Below are positions 1 through 9,012 of a DNA stretch of 63,002 bases, in pieces. The notes under the pieces were generated by a model. The model searched no databases. It was not told where the DNA came from and saw nothing but the letters and a program-made list of their open reading frames with translations. Source of the stretch: Methylomonas methanica. GTDB taxonomy: Bacteria; Pseudomonadota; Gammaproteobacteria; Methylococcales; Methylomonadaceae. Each line of letters begins with the position of its first letter. The first letter of the stretch is position 1. The DNA lies in assembly GCF_001644035.1 (NCBI RefSeq), contig NZ_LUUG01000097.1, positions 1 to 63,002 on the forward strand, read 5' to 3'. Position numbers and translations under genes: made by a program.

Positions 1-297
1 CCAGCCAAAGCCGCCACACCCAAACCCGCCGCCCCCAAAGCCAGTAAATCCGCCCCGGCCAAAAAAGCCGCCGCTGAGTCTCCAACGCCCGCTGTCGATA
101 GCCTGAAAAACCCAAGCACAGGTGAAGTTGCCAAAGTTCCAGCCAGCTATGCCTTTGCCAAACGCTGGATCAAAGATGCATTGGTAGAAGAAGGCCTGTT
201 GGACAAAGTGTATAAAAACAACGAACTGGACGACGCCGCAAACGCCAAAATTCAAGCCGCGTTGCAACAATTGAAAGGCATGAGCAAGTATCAATAG
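1..297 (+). CDS. C-terminal end of a Lys/Ala/Pro-rich protein (5' truncated by the window)
   Basis: Frame 1 is open from base 1 to a TAG at 295-297 and gives 98 residues. The first 30 or so are an Ala/Lys/Pro low-complexity tail of the kind seen in histone-H1-like or AlgP-like linkers. The last 55 form an ordinary charged sequence rich in Lys and Asp/Glu, beginning near VPASYAFAKRW and ending in MSKYQ. The start lies outside the window, so the protein family cannot be decided. The frame is supported by the coding-like composition and by the terminator-like hairpin 20 bases after the stop. No function is proposed. Confidence 0.7.
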   Translation, partial: PAKAATPKPAAPKASKSAPAKKAAAESPTPAVDSLKNPSTGEVAKVPASYAFAKRWIKDALVEEGLLDKVYKNNELDDAANAKIQAALQQLKGMSKYQ

Positions 298-317
298 GGA
301 TACTTCGAGTTATTTAG

Positions 318-340
318 GCGAGTAGCAGGCTCCTACTCGC
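318..340. terminator. Bidirectional terminator-like hairpin between convergent genes
   Basis: A perfect 8-bp stem (GCGAGTAG / CTACTCGC) with a 7-nt loop lies between the Lys/Ala-rich gene and the convergent pilR. A short T-rich stretch (ATTTTTG) follows about 10 bases later on the plus strand. Its place between converging genes suits a shared terminator, although the U-tract is not immediately adjacent. Confidence 0.55.
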
Positions 341-356
341 TTACAATAGATTTTTG

Positions 357-1697
357 TTATTCCAGACCCAACTTTTTCAAGCGATACCGTAGCGACCGAA
401 AACTTAGGCCCAAGTATTTAGCGGTGGCGGTTTTGTTCCAACGATTTTCCTCCAGCGCCGCACTCAAGGCTTTTTTCTCTATGTCTTCGAGATAGGTTTC
501 CAGCGACATTTTCTCGGCATCGAAATCTTCGACCGCCGCCAACTCCATCCCCAACGGCAGGTTCAGATCGTCGGCTTCGATGACGCCGCCATCGTGCAAG
601 GCCAGCGCCCGCTCCAGTATATTTTCCAACTCCCGGACATTGCCGGGGAAATAGTAGTGCTTTAACGCGTTCAGCGCCGAGTCGGTCAGCTTGGGTAAAG
701 CCATACCGTTAGCTGTGGCCAACCCCGCCAATAAGTGCTCGGTAAGCTGAGGAATATCGGCCGGTCTGGCGCGCAAGGGCGGTAAACTCAGTTCGATGAC
801 ATTGATCCGGTAATACAAGTCTTGTCTGAAACTGCCTTCCTGGACCATTTTGGCCAAATCCTTGTGGGTTGCGCTCAATAAGCGCACATCGACTGCGACT
901 TCCCGCTGCTCGCCAACCGGTCGGACTTTTTTTTCCTGAATCGCCCGCAACAATTTGACTTGCAGGGGTAAAGGCAAATCGGCCACTTCGTCCAAAAACA
1001 AGGTACCGCCATCGGCCGCCTGAAACAAACCTTGCTTGTCGGCTACCGCGCCAGTGAAACTGCCTTTTTTATGGCCGAAGAACTCACTTTCCATTAATTC
1101 GGGAGGGATCGCGCCGCAGTTAATCGCAATAAACGGCTTATCGCCGCGCGGGCTTTGCTGGTGTATCAATCTGGCCACCAACTCCTTCCCCGAACCGGAC
1201 TCGCCGCTGATATAAACCGGCGCCTGATTGCGAGCCACCTTGTCGATCTTCGAACGAATAGCGCACATCAGCGCCGACTCGCCGAGCAAGATGTCGCGGG
1301 TGCGCCGCTCTTTGTCGGAAACCCTGGTCAGCGAGGCTTGCAGCGCATGACTGACCAGCTGCCGCAGCACCGCCAGATCGACCGGCTTGGACAGGAAATC
1401 GAAGGCGCCTTTTTTCATGGCTTTGATCGCAATATCCATGCTGCCATGTGCGGTAATCACCGCCACCGGCAACTGTAAACCGGCCAATTGAATGTGATCG
1501 ACCAAATCCAGCCCATCACCGTCCGGTAACTTCATATCGGTAAGACACAAATCAAACACCTCGCCGGCCAGTAACTGTTTGGCCTCGGCCAAATTGGCCG
1601 CGCAACGGGTTTGAATGTGCATCCGGTTTAGGGTTATTTCGAGTAATTCTCTGATGTCGGGTTCGTCGTCGACAACCAGCGTAACAGGCATATTCAT
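357..1697 (-). CDS. pilR: Sigma-54-dependent response regulator, PilR type
   Basis: An NtrC-family response regulator of 446 aa. The receiver domain (residues 8-115) has the acidic pair D10/D11 and phospho-acceptor D54 in LTDMKLPD. The AAA+ sigma-54 activation domain (about 140-370) has Walker A GESGSGKE and the sigma-54 contact loop in its GSFTGA form. A C-terminal Fis-type helix-turn-helix ends in SLRYRLKKLGLE. Together with the PilS-like kinase just upstream this is the PilS/PilR pair, which in Pseudomonas activates the pilin gene pilA and type IV pili. The pilS stop and the pilR start overlap as ATGA, so the two are translationally coupled. A second ATG lies two codons downstream. No pilA gene is in the window, so the target is assumed from the family. 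Confidence 0.88.
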   Translation of the reverse strand: MNMPVTLVVDDEPDIRELLEITLNRMHIQTRCAANLAEAKQLLAGEVFDLCLTDMKLPDGDGLDLVDHIQLAGLQLPVAVITAHGSMDIAIKAMKKGAFDFLSKPVDLAVLRQLVSHALQASLTRVSDKERRTRDILLGESALMCAIRSKIDKVARNQAPVYISGESGSGKELVARLIHQQSPRGDKPFIAINCGAIPPELMESEFFGHKKGSFTGAVADKQGLFQAADGGTLFLDEVADLPLPLQVKLLRAIQEKKVRPVGEQREVAVDVRLLSATHKDLAKMVQEGSFRQDLYYRINVIELSLPPLRARPADIPQLTEHLLAGLATANGMALPKLTDSALNALKHYYFPGNVRELENILERALALHDGGVIEADDLNLPLGMELAAVEDFDAEKMSLETYLEDIEKKALSAALEENRWNKTATAKYLGLSFRSLRYRLKKLGLE

Positions 1698-3319
1698 ATT
1701 TCAATGACGGCGTGATCGGCATTAGCCAGCAACAAGGTAAAACAAGGTTTTCCGGGATCAGCCGCGTAGCTCAATTCCGCTTGATTCAATTCGGCCAACT
1801 CCCTGGAAATATACAAGCCTAAACCGGTACCTTGGTGAGAGGTGGTAAAAAACGGTTCGAACAAATGCTGCCGATGCTCTGCGGCAATTCCCGCGCCATT
1901 ATCGATAATTTTTATACACGGCGCATCCTGCACCAGAGACACTTCAAGCACAATCGGTCCCCACTCCGGCCTGCCGTATTGCAAGGCATTGGCGCAAAGA
2001 TTGTCGAGGATTTGCTTCAAGTGGCCGCTATCGATACAGGCATTCAAGCCCTGCGCTTTAAAAATCAATTTAAAGCACTCCGCCCGCTCGCCCAGGTTCA
2101 ATTTCTGTTCGTTAACGTAGGCCGGCAACCACTGGTCCAAAGCAATTTTTTGTTTCTGCGACGGGTTGCGCCGAGACAGCTTAAGGATGTCCTCGATGAT
2201 GCTGTTTACCCGCTGACAATGGTGCTGGATGATTTCCGTCAAACGCAACTCTTGCACATCCAAGTCCGGCGCTTCCGATAACAACTGTCCGGCATGACTA
2301 ATTGCGCTGAGCGGATTGCGAATTTCATGGGCAATACTGGCCGTCAACCGGCCTAGAGAGGCCAGCTTGCTTTGTTGTAAGCGTTGGTTATACAACGCAA
2401 TGTCCTCGAAAATCAGCATATATAAGGCTTCGTCATCCATACTCAACTCGGAAAATCGCACTTGCACTTCGTTGCGATTGGCTAATTGGATAATCGCAAA
2501 ATCCTGGTCCCGATTGGCGCGCCACAACTCAAAAGCCTGCCTCAGTTCCGGCGCTACCTCGGCCAGTTCCTCCGGATGCAACACCAACCCCAGCAAACGC
2601 AACGCCGATTGATTGGAAAGCTGAGTGACCTGCCGGTCATCGACTATCATGATGCCCGATTGCAAATGCTGGATGATATAGCGGTTAAGACTCTCCAGCC
2701 TGGCGATGGTCTGCTCGTGCCGTCTGGCCAAAACCGCCGATTGTTCGGCACGCTGCGCCAGTATTACCGACAAAAACGCTATCGAAAAAAATGACACGCC
2801 CAGCATGCCGGCATAGGTCAAGGTGGTATTTTCAAAGGCATGCGTTTCTATCGCATATACCTCTTCAGCAAGAATTGCCAGACTAGCCAAGGCCGCAAAC
2901 AACATCGCGCAGCGCCCGCCAATCAATAAGCCACCTGCCGCGATGGAGATAGCCAGCAAGATCCCGATGCCGCTGCCAATGCCACCGCTGGCATGCATCA
3001 ACAAGGTAATGAAGACTATATCGGTAAAAATAAATAACTGTGCCAGACTGGCGTAAGCCCAACGCGGTCGAAATGCGACCGGCGCGGCAAACAGCGAAAT
3101 CCCCAGATAGGCAATACTGGTGAACTGGTACAATGACGGATCGTAGGAACCCAATAACGACGGCCCGAACCGCAAATAAAACAGCATTACAAACAAGCTG
3201 GCGGTGATGAACCGATAGAGGGCAAAAATCTTCAACATCAACCATGCTTGCCGAACGGGAATGCCGTACCCTTTGGAAAAAGGGCAGGGATAAATAGTAT
3301 CGACCGATGAAGAAAGCAT
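1694..3319 (-). CDS. pilS: Membrane sensor histidine kinase, PilS type
   Basis: A 541-aa sensor kinase and the partner of the adjacent PilR. The N-terminal third holds about six hydrophobic segments, the multi-pass sensor typical of PilS. A PAS-like region follows, then HisKA with the H-box AHEIRNPLSAI and a HATPase domain with N box (DNLCANAL), DNGAGI and GTGLGLYIS. The family senses pilin levels in the inner membrane and phosphorylates PilR. The first start (3319) is kept because known PilS proteins carry a short cytoplasmic segment before a LYxxYR motif, matched here by LKIFALYRF. An ATG at 3238 is the alternative, and neither has a strong ribosome binding site. Confidence 0.87.
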   Translation of the reverse strand: MLSSSVDTIYPCPFSKGYGIPVRQAWLMLKIFALYRFITASLFVMLFYLRFGPSLLGSYDPSLYQFTSIAYLGISLFAAPVAFRPRWAYASLAQLFIFTDIVFITLLMHASGGIGSGIGILLAISIAAGGLLIGGRCAMLFAALASLAILAEEVYAIETHAFENTTLTYAGMLGVSFFSIAFLSVILAQRAEQSAVLARRHEQTIARLESLNRYIIQHLQSGIMIVDDRQVTQLSNQSALRLLGLVLHPEELAEVAPELRQAFELWRANRDQDFAIIQLANRNEVQVRFSELSMDDEALYMLIFEDIALYNQRLQQSKLASLGRLTASIAHEIRNPLSAISHAGQLLSEAPDLDVQELRLTEIIQHHCQRVNSIIEDILKLSRRNPSQKQKIALDQWLPAYVNEQKLNLGERAECFKLIFKAQGLNACIDSGHLKQILDNLCANALQYGRPEWGPIVLEVSLVQDAPCIKIIDNGAGIAAEHRQHLFEPFFTTSHQGTGLGLYISRELAELNQAELSYAADPGKPCFTLLLANADHAVIEI

Positions 3320-3417
3320 TGCCCGTGTTTTTTATGCAGAGTTAGTTAGAATGTTTGTAAGTTCAATCATAGCACCAACTTGAGACGCCGCGATTTAAGC
3401 CATCCATGGAGCACTAA

Positions 3418-4584
3418 ATGAATATTCACGAATACCAGGCGAAACAACTCTTCAAAGAGTTTGCGATCCCTGCGCCGCAAGGCGCCGTGGCGACAACGCC
3501 CGAACAAGCGCAACAAGCCGCTCAAACATTGAGCAGTCCTGCGTGGGTAGTTAAAGCCCAAATCCATGCCGGCGCCAGAGGTAAAGCCGGCGGAGTGAAG
3601 GTTGCCCGGAATCTGGATGAAGTGAAGGATTTCAGCGCGGCAATGCTGGGCACTCGTTTGGTCACACATCAAACCGATGCCGCCGGCCTGCCGGTCAATA
3701 GCGTTTGGGTAGAAGAAGCCTCGGCAATCAACCAAGAATATTATTTGAGCCTGTTACTGGATCGGGAAAGCGAACGACTGATATTTATCGCCTCAGCCGC
3801 CGGCGGCATGGACATCGAAGCGGTGGCCGCCGAGACGCCGGAGAAAATCGTTCGCGTGCCGGTGCATCCCGCTGCGGGATTGCAACCCTATCAATGCCGG
3901 CAAGTTGCGGCAGCACTGGGACTGGGCAAGGACCAGCAAAGCCAGCTGCAAACCATCATGACCGGCCTGTATCAACTGTTTTTGGCCAAGGATGCCAGCC
4001 AGATCGAGATCAACCCGCTCATCCAAACCGATGACGGCAAACTGGTGGCATTGGACGGCAAGATCAATTTCGACGACAACGCCATCCCCTTACACCCGGA
4101 CATCGCCGCAATGCGCGATGCTTCGCAGGAAGACGCCAAGGAAGCGGAAGCCAAGCAATTCGACCTTAACTACATCACGCTGGACGGCAATATCGGCTGC
4201 ATGGTCAACGGCGCAGGACTGGCAATGGCGACGATGGACATGGTCAAGCTCAAAGGCGGCGCGCCGGCCAACTTCCTGGATGTGGGCGGCGGTACTAATA
4301 AAGACAAAGTTAAGGCCGCTTTTAAATTGATTTTATCCGATGGCACCACCAAAGCGGTGCTGGTAAATATTTTTGGCGGCATCGTCAAATGCGATGTGAT
4401 TGCGGCCGGCATCCTGGCCGCAGTCGAGGAAATGCATTTGACCATACCGGTCGTAGTGCGACTGGAAGGTACTAATGTTGAGCAAGGGCTGGCCATGTTG
4501 AAAGACTCCGGCTTGGGTCTTTACGCGGCGGAGGATTTGAACAGTGCCGCCGAACAGGCGGTTAAATTGGCGGAGGCTGTCTAA
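3418..4584 (+). CDS. sucC: Succinyl-CoA synthetase (ADP-forming), beta subunit
   Basis: The ATP-grasp beta subunit (388 aa, the usual length) of the TCA-cycle enzyme that interconverts succinyl-CoA and succinate with ATP formation. The start [12 protein letters not shown], the [12 protein letters not shown] nucleotide-binding stretch, [16 protein letters not shown] and the C-terminal [12 protein letters not shown] match SucC closely. The start is preceded by GGAG. It overlaps sucD by one base (TAATG). Malate-CoA ligase MtkA is a paralogue, and methanotrophs can carry either enzyme. The closer likeness to E. coli SucC throughout, and the SucD-like partner, favour succinyl-CoA synthetase. Confidence 0.9.
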   Translation: MNIHEYQAKQLFKEFAIPAPQGAVATTPEQAQQAAQTLSSPAWVVKAQIHAGARGKAGGVKVARNLDEVKDFSAAMLGTRLVTHQTDAAGLPVNSVWVEEASAINQEYYLSLLLDRESERLIFIASAAGGMDIEAVAAETPEKIVRVPVHPAAGLQPYQCRQVAAALGLGKDQQSQLQTIMTGLYQLFLAKDASQIEINPLIQTDDGKLVALDGKINFDDNAIPLHPDIAAMRDASQEDAKEAEAKQFDLNYITLDGNIGCMVNGAGLAMATMDMVKLKGGAPANFLDVGGGTNKDKVKAAFKLILSDGTTKAVLVNIFGGIVKCDVIAAGILAAVEEMHLTIPVVVRLEGTNVEQGLAMLKDSGLGLYAAEDLNSAAEQAVKLAEAV

Positions 4585-5450
4585 TGTCCATTTTGATCGA
4601 CAAACACACCAAAGTTATTTGCCAAGGCTTCACCGGCAAACAAGGTACTTTTCACTCCGAACAAGCGCTGGCCTACGGCACACAGCTGGTTGGCGGCGTT
4701 ACGCCTGGCCGCGGCGGCTCCAAGCATCTGGATTTGCCGGTCTTCGACACCGTCGAACAAGCTGTGAAAGCCACCGGCGCCACCGCAACGATGATCTATG
4801 TACCGCCGTTTTTCGCTGCTGACGCCATCCTGGAAGCGGTCGATGCCGGAATCGAACTGATTATCTGCATCACCGAAGGCATTCCGGTCCTGCAAATGCT
4901 AAAAGTTAAAGCGGCGATGCAAGGCACCAGCTCGTTGCTAGTCGGTCCCAACTGCCCCGGTGTGATCACGCCGGGCCAATGCAAGATCGGCATCATGCCC
5001 GGCCATATCCATCTGCCCGGCAAAATCGGCATCGTGTCCCGCTCCGGCACCTTAACCTACGAAGCGGTGCATCAAACCACCCGCGAAGGCCTGGGGCAAA
5101 GCACCTGCGTCGGCATCGGCGGCGACCCGATCCACGGCATGAATTTTATCGATGTACTGAGCCGTTTCCAGGATGACCCGGACACCCATGGCATCGTGAT
5201 GGTCGGTGAAATCGGCGGTAGCGACGAAGAACAGGCAGCGGACTTTATCAAAGCCCATGTCAGCAAACCGGTGGTGGGTTACATCGCCGGCCAAACCGCG
5301 CCGCCGGGCAAACGTATGGGCCATGCGGGTGCGATTGTCACCGGTGGCGCCGGCACGGCCGCGGGCAAAATTGCGGCGATGCAAGCGGCCGGCGTCAGCA
5401 TGGTCAGTTCGCCTTCGGATATTGGGGTAGCAATGCGGGATTGTTTTTAA
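4584..5450 (+). CDS. sucD: Succinyl-CoA synthetase, alpha subunit
   Basis: The CoA-binding alpha subunit (288 aa) that carries the phospho-histidine intermediate, here in [10 protein letters not shown]. The N-terminal Rossmann-type CoA domain begins [16 protein letters not shown], nearly identical to E. coli Suc[12 protein letters not shown] and [11 protein letters not shown] are also conserved. It is translationally coupled to sucC through TAATG, and the two subunits form the alpha2beta2 enzyme. Nothing is missing. Confidence 0.92.
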   Translation: MSILIDKHTKVICQGFTGKQGTFHSEQALAYGTQLVGGVTPGRGGSKHLDLPVFDTVEQAVKATGATATMIYVPPFFAADAILEAVDAGIELIICITEGIPVLQMLKVKAAMQGTSSLLVGPNCPGVITPGQCKIGIMPGHIHLPGKIGIVSRSGTLTYEAVHQTTREGLGQSTCVGIGGDPIHGMNFIDVLSRFQDDPDTHGIVMVGEIGGSDEEQAADFIKAHVSKPVVGYIAGQTAPPGKRMGHAGAIVTGGAGTAAGKIAAMQAAGVSMVSSPSDIGVAMRDCF

Positions 5451-5458
5451 TCCGCAGC

Positions 5459-5692
5459 ATGCCCACCCTATTGAATCTTAACGGTTTCAAGTTTTTCTTT
5501 TACGCTAACGAACACGAGCCGATGCACATACATGTCAGCAAAGGTGACGAATTTGCCAAAATAGAATTAGTAACACTCCGCGTAACCAGAAATACCTTGA
5601 AACCCAAGGATTTAAAACAGGCGCTGGACACTACCGAAACCCATCAACAAGCATTTATGGAGGCGTGGCGTGGCTACTTCGATAACCGGTAA
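5459..5692 (+). CDS. DUF4160 family protein
   Basis: A 78-aa protein beginning MPTLLNLNGF. The motif FFYANEHEPMHIHVSKG, with its paired histidines, is the signature of DUF4160. The ATG at 5459 is chosen because homologues begin M-P-x-[IVL] directly before this motif; a longer frame would run back into sucD. The gene sits 8 bases after sucD and overlaps a DUF2442 gene. These two families are repeatedly found side by side and have been suggested to be toxin-antitoxin-like, but no activity is established. A separate promoter cannot be seen, so it may be read with sucCD. Confidence 0.8.
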   Translation: MPTLLNLNGFKFFFYANEHEPMHIHVSKGDEFAKIELVTLRVTRNTLKPKDLKQALDTTETHQQAFMEAWRGYFDNR

Positions 5693-5915
5693 AAATATAC
5701 GTATAGACAGCCAGTATCTGCATGTAGAACTTGCTGATGGCAGAATCATCTCAACACCGCTAAGCTGGTATCCGCAATTGCAGACCGCAGAGGATGAGCA
5801 ACGCACCAACTACCGGTTTATCTGTGGCGGAACCGGAATTGAATGGACGCAACTTGATTATCACCTCAGCATCGAGAGCATGTTGATTACTATTCCGCAT
5901 CGCCAAGCGGCTTAG
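5670..5915 (+). CDS. DUF2442 family protein, GTG start
   Basis: An 81-aa protein of the DUF2442 type, recognised by the pattern ADGRIISTPLSWYPQL and a C-terminal stretch around DYHLSIESML. Translation probably starts at GTG 5670, with ATGGAGG just upstream, inside the last codons of the DUF4160 gene (23-base overlap). The pair is therefore translationally coupled. In other genomes this partner is the presumed antitoxin or binding partner. That role is inferred only from pairing and size. Confidence 0.78.
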   Translation: MATSITGKNIRIDSQYLHVELADGRIISTPLSWYPQLQTAEDEQRTNYRFICGGTGIEWTQLDYHLSIESMLITIPHRQAA

Positions 5916-5942
5916 CACCCTACCACCCTCACATTGTTTGTA

Positions 5943-7589
5943 ATGCCTCTAAAAATAGCTTTAGCCCAATTGAACTTCACGGTTGCAGACATCCAAGCCA
6001 ACACCACCAAAATCATTGATGCGGCCGTGCAGGCCAAACAGCAGCAGGCCGACCTGGTGGTATTCCCGGAACTATGCGTTACCGGCTATCCGCCGGAAGA
6101 CTTGCTGTTTCGATCCGATTTTATTCAACAGGCGCAACAAGCCGTTGCCGAAATTGCCGAGAAGATAACCGGCATAACCGTTGTAATCGGCTACCCGAGA
6201 CAGCAAGAAGGCCGGCTTTACAATACCGCGGTGGCATTACGCGATGGCGAAACGCTCGCCGAGTATAACAAACAAGCATTGCCCAACTACGGCGTATTCG
6301 ACGAACAGCGTTACTTTACCGCCGGCGTACAAACCAGTTTGTTTACGGTCAAGGATAGTCGGCTTGCTTTGACGATTTGCGAAGACATCTGGCAACCCGG
6401 CATCATCGCCAAAAACCGCGCTGTCGGCGCAGACGTCATTCTGACCCTGAACGCCTCGCCGTTTCATGCCGGCAAGATGCAGCAACGCGAGGATATTATT
6501 TGTTCGCAAATTAAAGCCGAGCAGGTGCCGCTGGTCTACGTCAATCAAATCGGCGGCCAGGACGAATTGATCTTTGATGGCGCCTCGTTTGTGGCAGACC
6601 GTAACGGCGATGTTGTTTTTCGTGCCGCCGAATTTGAGGAACAACTGAGCGTAGTGGAGTTCGTCAATCAGCAGCCACAAAAATCCAGCATTGCCGACTT
6701 GTATCAACCGGTGGTTAGCGAATACAAAGCGCTGGTGTTGGGCATTCAAGACTACGTCCGCAAAAACGGCTTCCGTGGCGCCATTCTCGGTTTGTCCGGC
6801 GGTATCGATTCCGCGCTGGTGCTGGCCTTGGCGGTCGATGCGCTAGGCGCCGATCAAGTCGAAGCGGTGTTGATGCCATCGCGCTATACCCAAGACATGA
6901 GCAACCAGGACGCGATCCTGGAAGCCGAAGCCTTGGGCATCAAATATCATGTGCTGCCCATAGAACCGGCGGTAACGGCCTTCAACGAAATGTTGGCTCC
7001 GCTGTTTGCCGGCAGCAAAAAAGACACGACAGAAGAAAATATCCAGGCCCGCTGCCGTGGCGTGCTGTTGATGGCGCTTTCCAATAAACAAGGCAAACTG
7101 CTGTTGACCACGGGTAATAAAAGCGAAATGAGCGTGGGCTATGCCACGCTTTACGGCGATATGGCCGGCGGTTTTGCGCCGCTGAAAGACGTATCCAAAT
7201 TACTGGTCTACCAATTGGCCGAATACCGCAACACCTTGTCACCAGTCATTCCGCAACGTGTCATCACCCGTGCACCATCGGCGGAATTGGCGCCGGACCA
7301 AAAAGACGAAGACTCCCTGCCGCCCTATTCAGTGCTGGATCCCATCCTGGCTTTGTATGTGGAACAGGATAAATCCGCCGCCGAAATCGTGGCGCAAGGC
7401 TTCGTGCTTACCGATGTGCACAGAGCTATTTCCCTGGTCGATAGAAACGAATACAAACGCCGGCAATCGCCGCCCGGTATCCGCATCACGCCCAGAGCGT
7501 TTGGCCGTGACCGCCGTTACCCAATTTCATCCGCTTATCGCGGCACGGCCGCGCTTAATCAATCCGCGCCCGACAACGTTAAGGAGTAA
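5943..7589 (+). CDS. nadE: Glutamine-dependent NAD+ synthetase
   Basis: A two-domain NAD+ synthetase of 548 aa that makes NAD+ from deamido-NAD+, ATP and glutamine. Residues 1-260 form a carbon-nitrogen hydrolase (glutaminase) domain with the Glu-Lys-Cys triad in FPELCVTGYPPEDLL, YNKQALPNYG and LTICEDIW. The C-terminal synthetase domain has the PP-loop LGLSGGIDSALVLAL and TTGNKSEMSVGYATLYGDM. The ATG at 5943 is preferred over a TTG three codons earlier because homologues begin directly with the KIALAQLN strand. It precedes a small secreted-protein gene by 3 bases, suggesting co-transcription. Confidence 0.92.
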   Translation: MPLKIALAQLNFTVADIQANTTKIIDAAVQAKQQQADLVVFPELCVTGYPPEDLLFRSDFIQQAQQAVAEIAEKITGITVVIGYPRQQEGRLYNTAVALRDGETLAEYNKQALPNYGVFDEQRYFTAGVQTSLFTVKDSRLALTICEDIWQPGIIAKNRAVGADVILTLNASPFHAGKMQQREDIICSQIKAEQVPLVYVNQIGGQDELIFDGASFVADRNGDVVFRAAEFEEQLSVVEFVNQQPQKSSIADLYQPVVSEYKALVLGIQDYVRKNGFRGAILGLSGGIDSALVLALAVDALGADQVEAVLMPSRYTQDMSNQDAILEAEALGIKYHVLPIEPAVTAFNEMLAPLFAGSKKDTTEENIQARCRGVLLMALSNKQGKLLLTTGNKSEMSVGYATLYGDMAGGFAPLKDVSKLLVYQLAEYRNTLSPVIPQRVITRAPSAELAPDQKDEDSLPPYSVLDPILALYVEQDKSAAEIVAQGFVLTDVHRAISLVDRNEYKRRQSPPGIRITPRAFGRDRRYPISSAYRGTAALNQSAPDNVKE

Positions 7590-7592
7590 ATC

Positions 7593-8720
7593 ATGTCAAA
7601 AATGCGTACCCTGTTACTTACTACCGGCTTGCTGCTGACAGCACAGACTGGTATTGCCCGCGAAATTAATATTCCGGTGCCCATGGAGTACGGCTTAATC
7701 AAAAGTGTGCTGGTTCGCGAGCTTTACGACGGCCCCAATGAATCGGTAAGAGCCTGGAAAGACGGCAAGCAATGCAGCTTTCTGGATCTGGACCATCCGC
7801 AAATCAGCGGCGAGCAAGGCCAAGTCAAAATTCAGAACAATGTGCAAGCCCGAGTCGGCACCGCGCTAGGGGGCAAATGCATGACCTTGATCGAATGGTC
7901 CGGCATATTGCAAACCTTGCAACAACCGACATTAGATGCCTCTGGCAATGTACTAAGCTTCCCTGTCACCCAATTGAATGCATTTGATCGCAACGGTCAG
8001 CCATTGAACATCGCACAATTGCAGTCGCTGATCAAAAAAGCCGCGGAGCCTAAGCTGGCCGCCCTGAAAATCGACTTAAACCAATCCCGCCCGGACATTA
8101 CGAAAACCCTGCTCCCCTTCATCGCCGCCGAAGATAGCGAGGAACTGCACAACACTATCAACAGCCTGCGCTTCAATCAGGTCAAAGCCGATGAGAAAGG
8201 TATTTTAATCAACGTGGGTTACACCGCTACCAACCAAAATGCCGGCGGCTTAAAAGCGGCCCCCATATTGAACGAAACGGAATTGAAACAATGGCGCAAC
8301 CTCTGGCAAGGCTGGCAAGCATCCTTGGAAAAAAACATCGAGAAGGCACCTATTAATACCGATGCCGACGCCAGCAGGGCTGCTTTGCGCGATGTATTGC
8401 AAAAAGCCGGTGTCGCCTTTGAACAAGGCTTGACGGCGGAATATGTTGCGGAAAACGATCCGGTACGCAAGTTCTTCAACAGTTCCTGGGACGCACTCGC
8501 CCCGCTGCTGCGCGACGCGTCCACCCAACTACCCGGCAACAGCAGCCTGCGCTACGTGACGCTGATAGCCGCGACCGACTTGATGTACGAGCTGGAATCG
8601 ATAGGCTCACCATTGGGCCTGGAAGTCTCTTCCAACGGCCTGCGTAAACTAGCGCGCTCGCTAATCACCCAGGAATTTCCAAAAGGCAAAGGAAAAACCA
8701 AAGCCAAACGCAAGGGCTAA
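7593..8720 (+). CDS. Secreted protein of unknown function
   Basis: A 375-aa protein with an N-terminal signal peptide (TLLLTTGLLLTAQTGIA, probable cut before REINIPV). No catalytic motif is recognised. The mature part is of mixed charge, with an N-terminal beta-rich segment containing two Cys (QCSFLD and KCMTLIEW) that could pair as a disulfide in the periplasm. A long Ala/Leu/Gln-rich helical middle follows, and the last 15 residues are very basic (KGKGKTKAKRKG). A ribosome binding site (AAGGAG) precedes ATG 7593, and the gene starts 3 bases after nadE. Function unknown. Confidence 0.75.
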   Translation: MSKMRTLLLTTGLLLTAQTGIAREINIPVPMEYGLIKSVLVRELYDGPNESVRAWKDGKQCSFLDLDHPQISGEQGQVKIQNNVQARVGTALGGKCMTLIEWSGILQTLQQPTLDASGNVLSFPVTQLNAFDRNGQPLNIAQLQSLIKKAAEPKLAALKIDLNQSRPDITKTLLPFIAAEDSEELHNTINSLRFNQVKADEKGILINVGYTATNQNAGGLKAAPILNETELKQWRNLWQGWQASLEKNIEKAPINTDADASRAALRDVLQKAGVAFEQGLTAEYVAENDPVRKFFNSSWDALAPLLRDASTQLPGNSSLRYVTLIAATDLMYELESIGSPLGLEVSSNGLRKLARSLITQEFPKGKGKTKAKRKG

Positions 8721-9012
8721 ACCCCGAAAACCATCCAGGGACGGATCGGTTCAATATCCCGTTACTCGCCAAAACCGGCAATGGAACGCCTGCCGGGAAA
8801 CATCCTCGCGCGCTAATACCGCCCACTTCAGCGGCCCCAGCTCGGCCATCTCACTATCCAGGCATTAGCTATTTTTATTTAGCGGGATTTGGGTTAAGCT
8901 CCCCCGCCAGCCACACGACACAATAACGCTAAGGTATGAATAAATAGCTAGGCTCGCTCGCCGCCGAGTAGCCGATTTTTGACATCCGCCTTCCATCACG
9001 GTCATCGAAAGC
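8721..9012 (+). other. Intergenic region before the ethylene-sensor-like gene
   Basis: No coding potential. A small hairpin (GGCT...AGCC) lies near 8950-8972, just before the next gene. The region was checked for a GEMM-type c-di-GMP riboswitch because the downstream gene makes c-di-GMP, and no convincing core was seen. Confidence 0.4.

Noticed and set aside
3418-5450. Reading sucCD as malate-CoA ligase mtkAB
   Set aside because: Both subunits are closer to E. coli SucC and SucD over the full length as far as can be recalled, and no serine-cycle genes are adjacent.
8721-9012. Possible c-di-GMP riboswitch before the GGDEF gene
   Set aside because: The GEMM core sequence is absent; only a small generic hairpin is present.
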